Below, piece by piece: positions 6,780 through 14,422 of a DNA stretch of 21,242 nt. The translations under genes were made by a program, and so were the position numbers. The notes beneath the pieces are model-generated. The model ran no database searches, was not told where the DNA came from, and saw nothing but the letters and a program-made list of their open reading frames with translations. Source of the stretch: Verrucomicrobia bacterium UBA7008 (GTDB lineage: Bacteria; Verrucomicrobiota; Kiritimatiellia; RFP12; UBA1067); NCBI GenBank assembly GCA_002449695.1, contig DJXI01000094.1, positions 1 to 21,242 of the forward strand, in the 5' to 3' direction. Every line of letters begins with the position of its first letter. Positions within the stretch are counted from its first letter, which is position 1.

Positions 6780-7367
6780 TTAACGGGCGGCCGCGCGACC
6801 GAGCGCGAACGCCTTCTTGTTGATGTCGAGGAGCTTCGCCTTCGGGCCCGTGAGCATCTCGCCCATCGCCCGCAGCCAGTCCTCCTCCTTGAACGGGCAG
6901 AGCGTCGAGAGCGCGCCCGCGATCACCATGTTCATCGTCCGCGCGTTGCCGACGTCGTCGGTCGCGATCTTCATCGCGTCGATGAGCTTGAGGTTCGGGA
7001 TGGCCCTCACGCGCGCGTCGAGGTCGGTCACGTCCGCCTGCTGGCCCGACGAGACCGTCACGGGCACGAGGTAGAGGTCGTTCACCACCGCCACGCCGCC
7101 CGCGGCCAGCAGATGCGCGTTGCGCACGGCCTCGAGCTTGTCGAAGCTGACGAGGATGTCGCTCGTCCCCTCCTGGATGATGGGCGAGGCGACGGACGCG
7201 CCGAAGCGCACCTGCGACGAGACGCTGCCGCCGCGCTGGGCCATGCCGTGGATCTCGGACTTCTTCACGTCGTAGCCCGCGATCGCCGCGGTCTTCGCGA
7301 GAATGTCCGCCGTCAGAATGATTCCCTGCCCGCCGACGCCGACGAGCGAGACGTTGACCGTCTTCAT
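6780..7367 (-). CDS. iorB: indolepyruvate ferredoxin oxidoreductase, beta subunit
   Basis: A 195-residue gamma-type 2-oxoacid:ferredoxin oxidoreductase domain. IorB pairs with IorA to oxidise aryl-pyruvates to aryl-acetyl-CoA with reduction of ferredoxin. The N terminus has GVGGQGIILTADILAKTA (residues 11-28), then EIHGMAQRGGSVSSQVRFG (38-56), both hallmarks of the family. Its ATG overlaps the upstream TGA by one base (TGATG), so translation is coupled to the NifU-like gene. The large IorA subunit, usually adjacent, is absent from the window. The downstream neighbour is paaK. Confidence 0.92.
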   Translation of the reverse strand: MKTVNVSLVGVGGQGIILTADILAKTAAIAGYDVKKSEIHGMAQRGGSVSSQVRFGASVASPIIQEGTSDILVSFDKLEAVRNAHLLAAGGVAVVNDLYLVPVTVSSGQQADVTDLDARVRAIPNLKLIDAMKIATDDVGNARTMNMVIAGALSTLCPFKEEDWLRAMGEMLTGPKAKLLDINKKAFALGRAAAR

Positions 7368-7588
7368 CAGTCCGTCACCCTTTCAACCGTGATTTCGGGA
7401 TCGATCTCCTGCAGGCCCATCTCGATGCCCTGCTTGAGCGTCATCATCGCGAACGGGCACGAGCCGCAGTGTCCGACGAGCTTGAGATAGACGACCTTGC
7501 CGTCGATCCTGACGAGCTCCAGGTCGCCGCCGTCCGCCTGGAGGCCGCCGCGCAGCTCCTCCAGCTTGGCTTTGATTTTCTCTTCCAT
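7367..7588 (-). CDS. NifU C-terminal-domain (Nfu-type) Fe-S scaffold protein
   Basis: A 73-residue protein that is essentially one Nfu domain. LQADGGDLELV (16-26) and the cluster-binding CGSC motif (Cys41 and Cys44) are both present. Proteins of this size carry or transfer 4Fe-4S clusters. A good AAGGAG ribosome site precedes the ATG by about ten bases. The stop overlaps the iorB start, and IorAB is an Fe-S enzyme, so supply of clusters to it is a reasonable inference. The porin gene ends 46 bases upstream. Confidence 0.9.
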   Translation of the reverse strand: MEEKIKAKLEELRGGLQADGGDLELVRIDGKVVYLKLVGHCGSCPFAMMTLKQGIEMGLQEIDPEITVERVTD

Positions 7589-7634
7589 CTTTCGTATTCT
7601 CCTTGTTGTGTTAAACTGCGTGAAGCGCCCGGCC

Positions 7635-9083
7635 TCAGAACTTGAAATCGACCTGCCAGCGCACGAAGTACGCCGGCTTCGACGTCTCGTAGTAGTCGCC
7701 GGGGTTGAAGCATTCGAAGAGGAGGTGCCCGAAGATCTCGAAGCGCTCGCCCTTCGCCGCGTCCGCGCGCCACAGCGGGAAGTCGTAGCGCGCCTGCGAG
7801 AGGAAGCCCTTGTACTGGCCGTCGCCGCCGCCGAGGCCGTCCTTCTTCTCCGCGAAGATCGGGCCCGCCATCACCGACACCTTGTGCAGGCGCGAGATCT
7901 CGACGCCGAACGTCGTCTTCAGGTTCATCATGTTCGACCACCAGCCGCAGCCGTAGTTCGAGCCGTAGAGCATCATTTCCGAGTCGTCGACGCCGCGGTA
8001 CCACATCGGGTCCCACGCGTTGCGCCCGCCGTCCTCGCGCGCCGCGTCCCGGTCGCCCGACAGGACGAGCAGCCCCGCGCCGGCGAACGGCCGCCACGTC
8101 TTCTTCTCCATGTCCCGCCAGTCGACGCCCGCGTAGCCCGCCCACGCGGTCAGGTCCTTGTTCTCGCCGTTCTCGCCCACCTGCACCATCGCCTCCAGCG
8201 GCGTCGAGAGGTTCGCGGTCCAGTGCGGCACGAGCTTGGCGCCGAGCAGATTCACCTGGCGGCGCGGATGCTTGACGCCGCGGCGGTGGAAGCTCGCCGT
8301 GTCCTTCTGGATGAAGAAGAGCTGGTAGTTGACGGGCAGCCCGCGCGCGGCGTCGCCGCCGCCCAGCGTGAACGCCGAGTTCCAGACCGCGCCGAAGCCC
8401 CAGTCGTCCATCTCGGTGTCGTTGCCGCCGAAGCCCGTCAGCTGCGTGCCGTCACGGCTGCGCCGCGTGCCGAAGCGCATATACTCGCGGTCTTTGTTCA
8501 GGATGCCGAAGAGGTCGAGCCACGACGTCTCGTCCACGTGGATCGCCAGGCGCACCAGATCGGCATAGGTCGTGCGCGACCCGTCGCCCGACGTGCCGTC
8601 GACGAAGATGTGGTCAAGCCCGTAGAGGCGGTAGAGGTCCTGGCGGCCCGCGACGACATCGACCCAGCCGTCGTCGAAGAAGACGCCTTCCATCAGGTTC
8701 TTTCCTTCGAGGTAGAGGTTGTCGACCACCACTTCGCCCGGCCACGTCTGCGCGTGCGTCTTCTGCACGAGCCCCGCGCGGAACTCGTCGGCGAGCCGCC
8801 CGTAGAGCCGCCAGCTGTCGCCGAACTTCACCTCCGCCCACACGCGCGGACGGAAGCGCATCTGGTTCTTCGTCTTCGTGCGCATGACGGCCGGATTGCC
8901 GACCATGCCGCCGCCCGGCATCGTCGGCACGTTGTGCAGGATCTCCTGGCGGATGCGCAGATCCGCGCCCGCGTCGAACCGGATGCCGCCCTCTTCGGGC
9001 GCCTCCAGCGGCGCAACGTCCTGCGCGCCCAGCGCGCAACCGACACCCGCCACGAGGGCGGCCACGGCGATCGTCTTTTTCAT
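7635..9083 (-). CDS. outer-membrane beta-barrel porin, alginate-export-like
   Basis: A 482-residue exported protein. A signal peptide (MKKTIAVAALVAGVGCALGA, 1-20) is followed by many alternating amphipathic strands rich in Trp, Tyr, Gly and Asp. The chain ends in DFKF, with the terminal Phe typical of BAM-assembled barrels. The region FDAGADLRIRQEILHNV followed by RFRPRVWAEVKF resembles the AlgE-like alginate-export family found in many sugar-degrading bacteria; substrate is unknown. An open frame continues upstream, but a TGATATACT promoter and an AAGGA ribosome site just before ATG 9083 fix the start there. It is the first gene of a likely unit with the NifU-like gene, iorB and paaK, though readthrough across the 46-base gap is not certain. 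Confidence 0.82.
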   Translation of the reverse strand: MKKTIAVAALVAGVGCALGAQDVAPLEAPEEGGIRFDAGADLRIRQEILHNVPTMPGGGMVGNPAVMRTKTKNQMRFRPRVWAEVKFGDSWRLYGRLADEFRAGLVQKTHAQTWPGEVVVDNLYLEGKNLMEGVFFDDGWVDVVAGRQDLYRLYGLDHIFVDGTSGDGSRTTYADLVRLAIHVDETSWLDLFGILNKDREYMRFGTRRSRDGTQLTGFGGNDTEMDDWGFGAVWNSAFTLGGGDAARGLPVNYQLFFIQKDTASFHRRGVKHPRRQVNLLGAKLVPHWTANLSTPLEAMVQVGENGENKDLTAWAGYAGVDWRDMEKKTWRPFAGAGLLVLSGDRDAAREDGGRNAWDPMWYRGVDDSEMMLYGSNYGCGWWSNMMNLKTTFGVEISRLHKVSVMAGPIFAEKKDGLGGGDGQYKGFLSQARYDFPLWRADAAKGERFEIFGHLLFECFNPGDYYETSKPAYFVRWQVDFKF

Positions 9084-9112
9084 CTGTCGTTCCTTTGCGT
9101 GGATAGGTGTGT

Positions 9113-9121
9113 AGTATATCA
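9113..9121 (-). promoter_or_regulatory. extended -10 promoter TGATATACT for the porin gene
   Basis: The minus strand reads TGATATACT 29 bases before ATG 9083, with an AAGGA ribosome site between. No convincing -35 is seen at 16-18 bases. The predicted leader is about 22 bases. Confidence 0.6.
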
Positions 9122-9159
9122 CATCTGCCGCGCGAAATGCGAGCGCATCCGCGCCGAAA

Positions 9160-10221
9160 TCACTCGAAGATGACGAACGCGGGCAGCCCGTGGATGTTCG
9201 CGAAGTCCGGCAGCGCGAGGAGCTCGTCGATGTCCTCGGCCTGGAGGCGGATGACGGTGAAGTCCTTCAGCGCCTCGACGACCTGCGGATCCTTCAGCGT
9301 CTTGCGCTCCATCGCCGTGCAGTTCTTGCACCATGTCGCCCAGCAGTCCACGAGGATCGGCCGCTTGAGCCCGTCCAGGTTCAGCTCCTTCGGCGACGCG
9401 ACGCGGATGACGCCCGCCGTCTTCGCCGCCGCCGGTTCGGCCGGGGCCGCCGCCGGCGCGCCGTCCGCGGCGTTTTTGCCGCGGAAGCCCATCCAGGCGA
9501 GGTAGCCGTACCACGCGGCAAAGCAGAAGACGAGCACGCCGAAGAGCTTGTTGACCCACGTCATCCACGCGCCCGGACGGGGCAGCACCTTCAGCCCCGC
9601 GCCCGCGAACGGCCACGGCGCGCCCATGCCGAGGCCCAGCACGAACGGCAGCCCCAGCGCGAACACGCTGCCCTCGGCGTAGAGCTTCGCCGTCAGCAGC
9701 AGGACGGCGATCAGGACCGGCGCGACGCACGCGCCCGCCAGCACCGCGCTGACGACACCCATCGCGAACGCGAAGAGGCCGTTCGCCGTGCGGTTCGCGC
9801 CCACCTTGCGGCCGCGCGAGAAGTCGATCGCGAAGACGCCCATCAGCGAGAGGCCGAGCGCGACGAAGAGCGCCGCGATGACGCCGTTGAACCACGGGTT
9901 CGCCTGTATCTTGCCGAACGCGAGGCCGCCGACCGCCGCGAGCACGCCCATCACGCCGTAGGCGAGCGCGATGCCGAGCCCGTAGAGCGCGCCGCGCGTC
10001 GCCGACTTGCCGATGATCATCAGGTTGATCGGCATCATCGGCAGCACGCACGGCGTCAGGTTCATCGCGAGCCCGCCCAGAAACGCCGCCGCGAGAACGC
10101 CGCCGAGCGCCATGCCGGCGAACGGCTCCGCGCCCGCCGCGTCCGCCCCCGCCGTCAGGAACGAGAGGAACTCCTCGACGCCCATGAAACCTTCCGCCAG
10201 CCGAACTGCCGCCAACATCAT
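9160..10221 (-). CDS. dsbD: DsbD-like thiol:disulfide interchange protein, C-terminally short
   Basis: A 353-residue membrane protein that moves electrons from cytoplasmic thioredoxin to the periplasm. The transmembrane domain has the paired cysteines in TPCVLP (Cys58) and GACVAP (Cys165). An Ala/Pro-rich linker (250-270) leads to a periplasmic thioredoxin domain with WCKNC (Cys298 and Cys301). The N-terminal immunoglobulin-like alpha domain of classical DsbD is missing, as in shorter ScsB/DsbD forms. The chain stops at HGLPAFVIFE, right after the cis-proline strand, so the last strand and helix of the thioredoxin fold are absent. Its ATG overlaps the ispH stop by four bases (ATGA), and AAGGAG lies eight bases upstream. 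Confidence 0.88.
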   Translation of the reverse strand: MMLAAVRLAEGFMGVEEFLSFLTAGADAAGAEPFAGMALGGVLAAAFLGGLAMNLTPCVLPMMPINLMIIGKSATRGALYGLGIALAYGVMGVLAAVGGLAFGKIQANPWFNGVIAALFVALGLSLMGVFAIDFSRGRKVGANRTANGLFAFAMGVVSAVLAGACVAPVLIAVLLLTAKLYAEGSVFALGLPFVLGLGMGAPWPFAGAGLKVLPRPGAWMTWVNKLFGVLVFCFAAWYGYLAWMGFRGKNAADGAPAAAPAEPAAAKTAGVIRVASPKELNLDGLKRPILVDCWATWCKNCTAMERKTLKDPQVVEALKDFTVIRLQAEDIDELLALPDFANIHGLPAFVIFE

Positions 10222-11051
10222 GATTTTTTCTCCTTGAGATACGTGACCGTTTCAGTCAGAAAACATTCAGGAGTCGACGCGCCGCTCGTGACGCCCAGCC
10301 GCCGGATGCCGCCGAGGTCGAGCGCGCGCACCTCGTCCATCGAGCCCGCCCGGAACGCACGGCCGCGCGCGACCTCCATGAGCCGCTTCGTGTTGGACGA
10401 ATTGGCGCTGCCGAGCACGAGAAGGCCGTCGCCGTCGAACGCCTTGACGGCATCCTGCCGCTCCTTCGTGGCGTTGCAGACCTCCGCCATCGTCTCGACG
10501 GCGTACGATTTCTTCAGCCGCGCGACGATGGCTGCCACCTCGTCGGCGTTCATCGTCGTCTGCGACACGACGCCGATCTTTTTCACGTCCGCCGGCAGCG
10601 CGGCGAGGTCCGAACCGACCGTGGAGACGGTCGGGCTCTGCCCCGCCAGCTCCACCTCGCCGACGATCCCCTTCACTTCGGCATGGTTCGCGTGGCCGAT
10701 CACGACGACGGGGAGCCCCCGTTCGGCGAACGTACGCGCGGCCGTGTGCACGCGCGTCACGAACGGGCATGTCGCGTCGACGACCGTCAGCCGCCGCGCC
10801 GCCGCCGCGCGCCGCACCGCCGGGCTCACCCCGTGCGCGGAAAAGAGCACCGTCGCGTCTTCGGGGATGTCGTCGACCGATTCAACGAACACGAACCCGC
10901 GCCGCTTCAGGTCGCCGACGACGAGTTCGTTGTGGACAAGTTCATGGAGACAGTAGATCGTCTGCGCGCCGTCGGCCAGCGACAGTGCCTTGCGCAGGGC
11001 GGCGGTGACGCCGGCGCAGAATCCGTGCGGCTCGAGGACGATGACCTGCAC
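10218..11051 (-). CDS. ispH: 4-hydroxy-3-methylbut-2-enyl diphosphate reductase
   Basis: A 277-residue Fe-S enzyme that makes IPP and DMAPP in the last step of the MEP isoprenoid pathway. The three cluster cysteines are present: HGFCAGV (Cys12), DATCPFV (Cys95) and EVCNATKERQ (Cys192). So are ELVHN, SAHGVSP, SQTTMN, GSANSSNT and SGASTPE in the family order. The start is GTG (11049-11051), preceded by GAGG at suitable distance; mazG ends nine bases upstream. The length is slightly short compared with typical IspH, but no motif is missing. Confidence 0.95.
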   Translation of the reverse strand: MQVIVLEPHGFCAGVTAALRKALSLADGAQTIYCLHELVHNELVVGDLKRRGFVFVESVDDIPEDATVLFSAHGVSPAVRRAAAARRLTVVDATCPFVTRVHTAARTFAERGLPVVVIGHANHAEVKGIVGEVELAGQSPTVSTVGSDLAALPADVKKIGVVSQTTMNADEVAAIVARLKKSYAVETMAEVCNATKERQDAVKAFDGDGLLVLGSANSSNTKRLMEVARGRAFRAGSMDEVRALDLGGIRRLGVTSGASTPECFLTETVTYLKEKKS

Positions 11052-11060
11052 CGCGCGCCC

Positions 11061-11843
11061 TCAGCCTTCGGCGCGCTTGACCTGGTCCCAGAGCGCGTCC
11101 ATTTCCGCGAGCGTCATGTCCTTGAGCGACTTGCCCGCTGCCTTCGCCGCCGCCTCGACCGCGCGGAAGCGCCGCGCGAACTTCGCGTTGGAGAGCTCCA
11201 CCGCGCTTTCGGAATCGACGCCGAGATGGCGCGCGAGATTCGTCACCGCGAAGAGCAGATCGCCGAGCTCGCGCTTGGCGGCATCCGTGTCGCGGCGGTC
11301 GATCTCCGCCTTCAGCTCGCCCAGCTCCTCGTTGACCTTCTCCCACGGACCGTCCGCGTCCTTCCAGTCGAAGCCTACGCGCGCGGCCTTCTCCTGCATC
11401 CGCTGCGCCTTCAGGAGGCCCGGCAGCGTCGGCGGCACGCCGTCGAGCGCGGAGTGGCGCGCCTCCTTCTTGTGCTCGAGCTGCTTGAGCTGCTCCCAGT
11501 TCTTCAGCACCGTCGCGGGATCGTCCGCCTTGACGGTGCCGAAGACGTGCGGGTGGCGGTGGACGAGCTTGTCCGCGATCGCGTTGGCGACATCGTCGAA
11601 CGTAAAGCGCCCCTCCTGCTCCGCCATCACGCTCTGGAACATGACCTGCAGGAGGACGTCGCCGAGCTCCTCGATGTAGTTCGCCCTGTCCTCGGGCCGG
11701 TCCATCGCCGCGAGGAGCTCGTACGTCTCCTCCAGCACGCACGGCTTGAGCGTCTCCAGCGTCTGCACCTTATCCCAGGGGCACCCCGTCGCGGGGTCCC
11801 TCAGGCGCGTCATGATCGCGTGGAGCCTCTCGATGCCCGTCAT
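11061..11843 (-). CDS. mazG: MazG nucleoside triphosphate pyrophosphohydrolase
   Basis: A 260-residue house-cleaning NTP pyrophosphatase with two MazG domains. The first has GCPWDKVQTLETLKP, LEETYELL and EELGDVLLQV, with the metal-binding ExxE...ExxD residues. The second carries NEELGELKAEI and RELGDLLFAV. The frame stays open upstream, but ATG 11843 begins the canonical N terminus (MTGIERLHAIMTRLRD) and overlaps the stop of the preceding gene as ATGA, so this start is chosen. Confidence 0.95.
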   Translation of the reverse strand: MTGIERLHAIMTRLRDPATGCPWDKVQTLETLKPCVLEETYELLAAMDRPEDRANYIEELGDVLLQVMFQSVMAEQEGRFTFDDVANAIADKLVHRHPHVFGTVKADDPATVLKNWEQLKQLEHKKEARHSALDGVPPTLPGLLKAQRMQEKAARVGFDWKDADGPWEKVNEELGELKAEIDRRDTDAAKRELGDLLFAVTNLARHLGVDSESAVELSNAKFARRFRAVEAAAKAAGKSLKDMTLAEMDALWDQVKRAEG

Positions 11844-12514
11844 ACGCGCAGGACGCCGAGCACGGTCTTCGCGGCGGGGCCGTCGAGCTGCTTGAGCACC
11901 TCGTCCGCGCCGCCGAAATCCTGATACGCCGTGCGGTCGTTGACGACCGCCACCACGCCGATACCCGCGAGCAGCGCGGACTTCACGCCGTGGCCCGAGC
12001 CGGTGACCGCGAGCGCCATCGTGTTGCGCAGCTTGTTCGCCACGCACGCGCGCCGCCACGCGTCCCACTTGACGCTGCCGTACGTCGGGGCCGTCTCCTT
12101 GTAGAGGACGACGTTGTCGCCCAGCACGTCCGCGAACGCGCCCGCGACCGCCTCGAGGCTGGCGCGCGTGGAGATGACGACCTTCACGCCCTTGTCGGCA
12201 AGCGTCTTGACGAAGCTCTTGAACGCGGGCGTCACCGCCGCCGGCACCGCCGCGTTGAGCGCCGCCTCGAAGCGCTCCGTCAGCTCCTTCGCCGCCTTCG
12301 CCGCCGTCTTCTTCGTCTTGACGATGGCGAAGTATTCGGCGAGGCCGCCCTGGTAGTTGCCGCCCGCGAGGTGCTGCGCCTCGATGCGCGCGTTGAACGG
12401 AATGCCGTCGATCTCCTTCAGGAGCGCCTCCGTCGTCTTGTAGAGGAGTTCGGCGCCGTTCATCGCGGCGAAGTCGAACTCGATGATCACGCCCTTCTTG
12501 AGCTCATCTGCCAT
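11840..12514 (-). CDS. HAD-like protein with degenerate catalytic motifs
   Basis: A 224-residue cytosolic protein that I read as a haloacid-dehalogenase-fold relative, without an assigned function. The expected positions are recognisable: a beta-strand VIIEFDF (9-15) where the DxD motif should be, VVISTRAS (112-119) as motif II, Lys149 in a possible motif III, and ALAVTGSGHGVKSALLAGIGVVAV (about 167-190) as motif IV, ending in a GADEVLKQL helix typical of the family. The catalytic nucleophile Asp appears to be Glu12 (ExD), and both acids of the GDSxxD motif are missing (TGSGHG). It may be a pseudo-phosphatase or a divergent branch. It sits between pfp and mazG, overlapping mazG by ATGA. Confidence 0.6.
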   Translation of the reverse strand: MADELKKGVIIEFDFAAMNGAELLYKTTEALLKEIDGIPFNARIEAQHLAGGNYQGGLAEYFAIVKTKKTAAKAAKELTERFEAALNAAVPAAVTPAFKSFVKTLADKGVKVVISTRASLEAVAGAFADVLGDNVVLYKETAPTYGSVKWDAWRRACVANKLRNTMALAVTGSGHGVKSALLAGIGVVAVVNDRTAYQDFGGADEVLKQLDGPAAKTVLGVLRV

Positions 12515-12532
12515 GGTTCACCCCTTCCTGCC

Positions 12533-13762
12533 TCACTTGGCGACCGTGCGCTTCTTGCGCGGATACGGCTGGCCGATCTCCGCCAGCATCTTGCGGAACG
12601 ACCCCTTGCGCACGTTGAACGGCTTGCCGCCCTTGATGCGCGGGAATTCGCACGCGCGGATCTTCGCGGCGGCGTCCTCGTCGGGGCCGACCACGCCCGA
12701 CACGCCCGCGAGCGCGCACGCGACCGCGCAGCGCGCGCACTTCTCGATCAGCTTGAGGTCCTTCTTGTTCGGGGCCGCGGCGCGCGCGAAGTAGCCCGAC
12801 TTGAAGACCTGGACCTTCTCGGCACGCAGCAGCTCGCCGAAGCGCTTGGCGACGTACTGGCCGACGTTCACCTTGTCGAGGCGCGGATGGCCGAACGCGT
12901 CGACCGGCACCTCCTCGCCGCGCTTCTTCATCTCGGCGATGATGTCGGCGACGCCCGCGCCCTCGCTCACGAAGATGTTGACCGAGTCGCACCGGTCCAT
13001 GATCGCGTTCAGGCGCGCGGCCTCCTTCTTGAAGTCGATCTTCGACTCGGGCACGTAGACCGCGTGGACGTCCTGGCGCTCGCGCGTCAGGTTGAACGCG
13101 GGCAGGAACTTCGTGCGCGCGAGCATCTTGCGGTAGTACTGCGCCGTCTTGTAGGTGAGCCAGCCGCAGTTGCGCCCCATGACCTCGTGGATGGTGAGCG
13201 CGCGCGGGTTGGCGCTGTTCTCCTTGACGACGTTCATGAAGAACTTCGCGCCCTCCTCGGCCGCCGTCCACGCGCCGAGCGACTGCTTGATCGGGTAGAC
13301 GTCGTTGTCGATCGTCTTCGGCAGGCCCACCACGATGAGCGGATAGTTGTTCTGCGCGAGGTACGCCGCGAGATCCGCCGCCGTCGTGTTCGTGTCGTCG
13401 CCGCCGATCGTGTGCAGGACGCTCACGCCGTCCTTCACGAGCTGGTCGGCCGCCACCTTCAGGGGATCCTCGCCCTCCTTGACGAGGCCGCGCTTGACGC
13501 AGTCCTTGACGTTCGTCAGCTTCACGCGGCTGTTGCCGATCGGCGAGCCGCCGTGCTTCGTGAGGACGAGCGCGTTCTTGCGCACCTCGTCGGTGACGGG
13601 GATCGAGTCGCCCTTCAGGAGCCCCATGTAGCCGTTGATGTAGCCGATCATCTCGACGTTCGGCGCGACCTTGCTGTACTCGTCGATGAGAAAACCGATC
13701 GACGAGCTGAGGCACGGGGCCAGTCCGCCGGCGGTGAGAAACGCAACCTTCTTGACTTCCAT
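12533..13762 (-). CDS. pfp: pyrophosphate-dependent 6-phosphofructokinase
   Basis: A 409-residue PFK-family enzyme that interconverts fructose 6-phosphate and fructose 1,6-bisphosphate. The donor motif reads GGDDTN near residue 119, with Asp where ATP enzymes have Gly, and PKTIDND follows near 149 with the Lys of PPi-using forms. The substrate signature is EVMGRNCGWL near 193. PPi use is therefore well supported by motif. AAGGAACAAGG precedes the ATG. It starts 33 bases after ribH and ends 18 bases before the HAD-like gene. Confidence 0.94.
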   Translation of the reverse strand: MEVKKVAFLTAGGLAPCLSSSIGFLIDEYSKVAPNVEMIGYINGYMGLLKGDSIPVTDEVRKNALVLTKHGGSPIGNSRVKLTNVKDCVKRGLVKEGEDPLKVAADQLVKDGVSVLHTIGGDDTNTTAADLAAYLAQNNYPLIVVGLPKTIDNDVYPIKQSLGAWTAAEEGAKFFMNVVKENSANPRALTIHEVMGRNCGWLTYKTAQYYRKMLARTKFLPAFNLTRERQDVHAVYVPESKIDFKKEAARLNAIMDRCDSVNIFVSEGAGVADIIAEMKKRGEEVPVDAFGHPRLDKVNVGQYVAKRFGELLRAEKVQVFKSGYFARAAAPNKKDLKLIEKCARCAVACALAGVSGVVGPDEDAAAKIRACEFPRIKGGKPFNVRKGSFRKMLAEIGQPYPRKKRTVAK

Positions 13763-13795
13763 TTTTCCTTGTTCCTTCTGTCTGATCTGAAATAC

Positions 13796-14254
13796 TTACA
13801 GTTTCTTCATCACGTTCGCCATCTCGACGGCGCTCTGCATCACGGCAAAGCCCTTGTTGCCCTGCTTGGTGCCGCAGCGCTCGACGGCCTGTTCGAGATT
13901 TTCGGCCGCCACGACGCCGTCCAGCACCGGCACGCCCGTCTTGAGCGAGATCCGTCCGAACGCCTCGGAGGTCGTCATGTTGATGAGATTCGCGTGCGCC
14001 GTCGCACCCTGCACCACCGCGCCGAGGCAGACGACCGCGTCGACGCCGCCCGCCGCCAGCTTCTGCGCGACGATCGGCAGTTCGTAGGCGCCCGGCACGC
14101 GCACGAGCGTCAGATTCGCCTCGTCGCCGCCCAGGCGCGTGAACGCGTCGACCGCGCCCTTGACCAGCTGTTCCGTCAGGAAGCTGTTGAAGCGGCTGAC
14201 GACGAGTCCGACCTTCAGACCCGCGGCGATCAGTTCACCATTGATTTCTTTCAT
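13796..14254 (-). CDS. ribH: 6,7-dimethyl-8-ribityllumazine synthase
   Basis: A 152-residue enzyme of riboflavin synthesis. It condenses 5-amino-6-ribitylamino-uracil with 3,4-dihydroxy-2-butanone 4-phosphate and normally forms large oligomers. VSRFNSFLTEQL (19-30), VPGAYELP (53-60), GATAH with the catalytic His87, and GTKQGNKG are in place. Two usually conserved spots differ: the GAVIRG segment reads GAVVQG (Gln82 for Arg), and PVxFGVL reads PVLDGVV. ATG 14254 is preferred to an upstream in-frame ATG (14299) because AAGGA lies nine bases before it and the predicted transcript starts near 14283. No other rib gene is nearby and no FMN riboswitch is seen. Confidence 0.93.
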   Translation of the reverse strand: MKEINGELIAAGLKVGLVVSRFNSFLTEQLVKGAVDAFTRLGGDEANLTLVRVPGAYELPIVAQKLAAGGVDAVVCLGAVVQGATAHANLINMTTSEAFGRISLKTGVPVLDGVVAAENLEQAVERCGTKQGNKGFAVMQSAVEMANVMKKL

Positions 14255-14277
14255 TTCTGGCTTTCCTTGTTTGGAGA

Positions 14278-14313
14278 AAAACGGCGGGGATTTTATCAAA
14301 TCTCCGCCGTTTT
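14278..14313 (-). terminator. 16-bp inverted repeat: terminator or operator upstream of ribH
   Basis: Arms 14278-14293 and 14298-14313 pair over 16 bases with one G-U-type mismatch and the loop TATC. On the minus strand the 3' arm ends in a run of T (GCCGTTTTTCTCC), as in an intrinsic terminator for the GH123 transcript. The same DNA also contains the spacer and -10 of the ribH promoter at 14290-14318, so it could instead be an operator. Confidence 0.6.
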
Positions 14314-14318
14314 GTCAA
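14290..14318 (-). promoter_or_regulatory. strong sigma70 promoter of the ribH-pfp-mazG-ispH-dsbD run
   Basis: The minus strand reads TTGACA (14313-14318), exactly 17 bases of spacer, then TAAAAT (14290-14295), preceded by TG as in an extended -10. This is a perfect -35 and a five-of-six -10. The predicted start is near 14283, giving a leader of about 28 bases that includes the ribH ribosome site. A 16-bp inverted repeat is centred on the -10. Confidence 0.72.
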
Positions 14319-14422
14319 AGCACCGCCCCGCCCGCCACCGCGATTTCGGCCGCGCCCGTGAGATTCGCCGCAACCGGATCGTCCTCGGGCGCGACACGGA
14401 CATGCCTTACAGCGTGTCGTTT
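14315..14422 (-). pseudogene. short coding-like remnant, possible DapF C terminus
   Basis: After the GH123 stop, a different minus-strand frame reads RVAPEDDPVAANLTGAAEI and then AVAGGAVL before a TGA at 14315-14317. The pattern LTGxAEx...G resembles the end of diaminopimelate epimerase, where LTGPA is followed by VFxG. The frame is closed upstream by TAG at 14423-14425, so no intact gene exists. It might be the broken tail of a gene displaced when the GH123-PL10 pair arrived, or chance. The stop overlaps the TTGACA box of the ribH promoter. Confidence 0.3.

Noticed and set aside
13796..14299. Longer ribH start at 14299
   Set aside because: That ATG lies upstream of the predicted transcription start and within the inverted repeat; the ATG at 14254 has a ribosome site and gives the normal family length.
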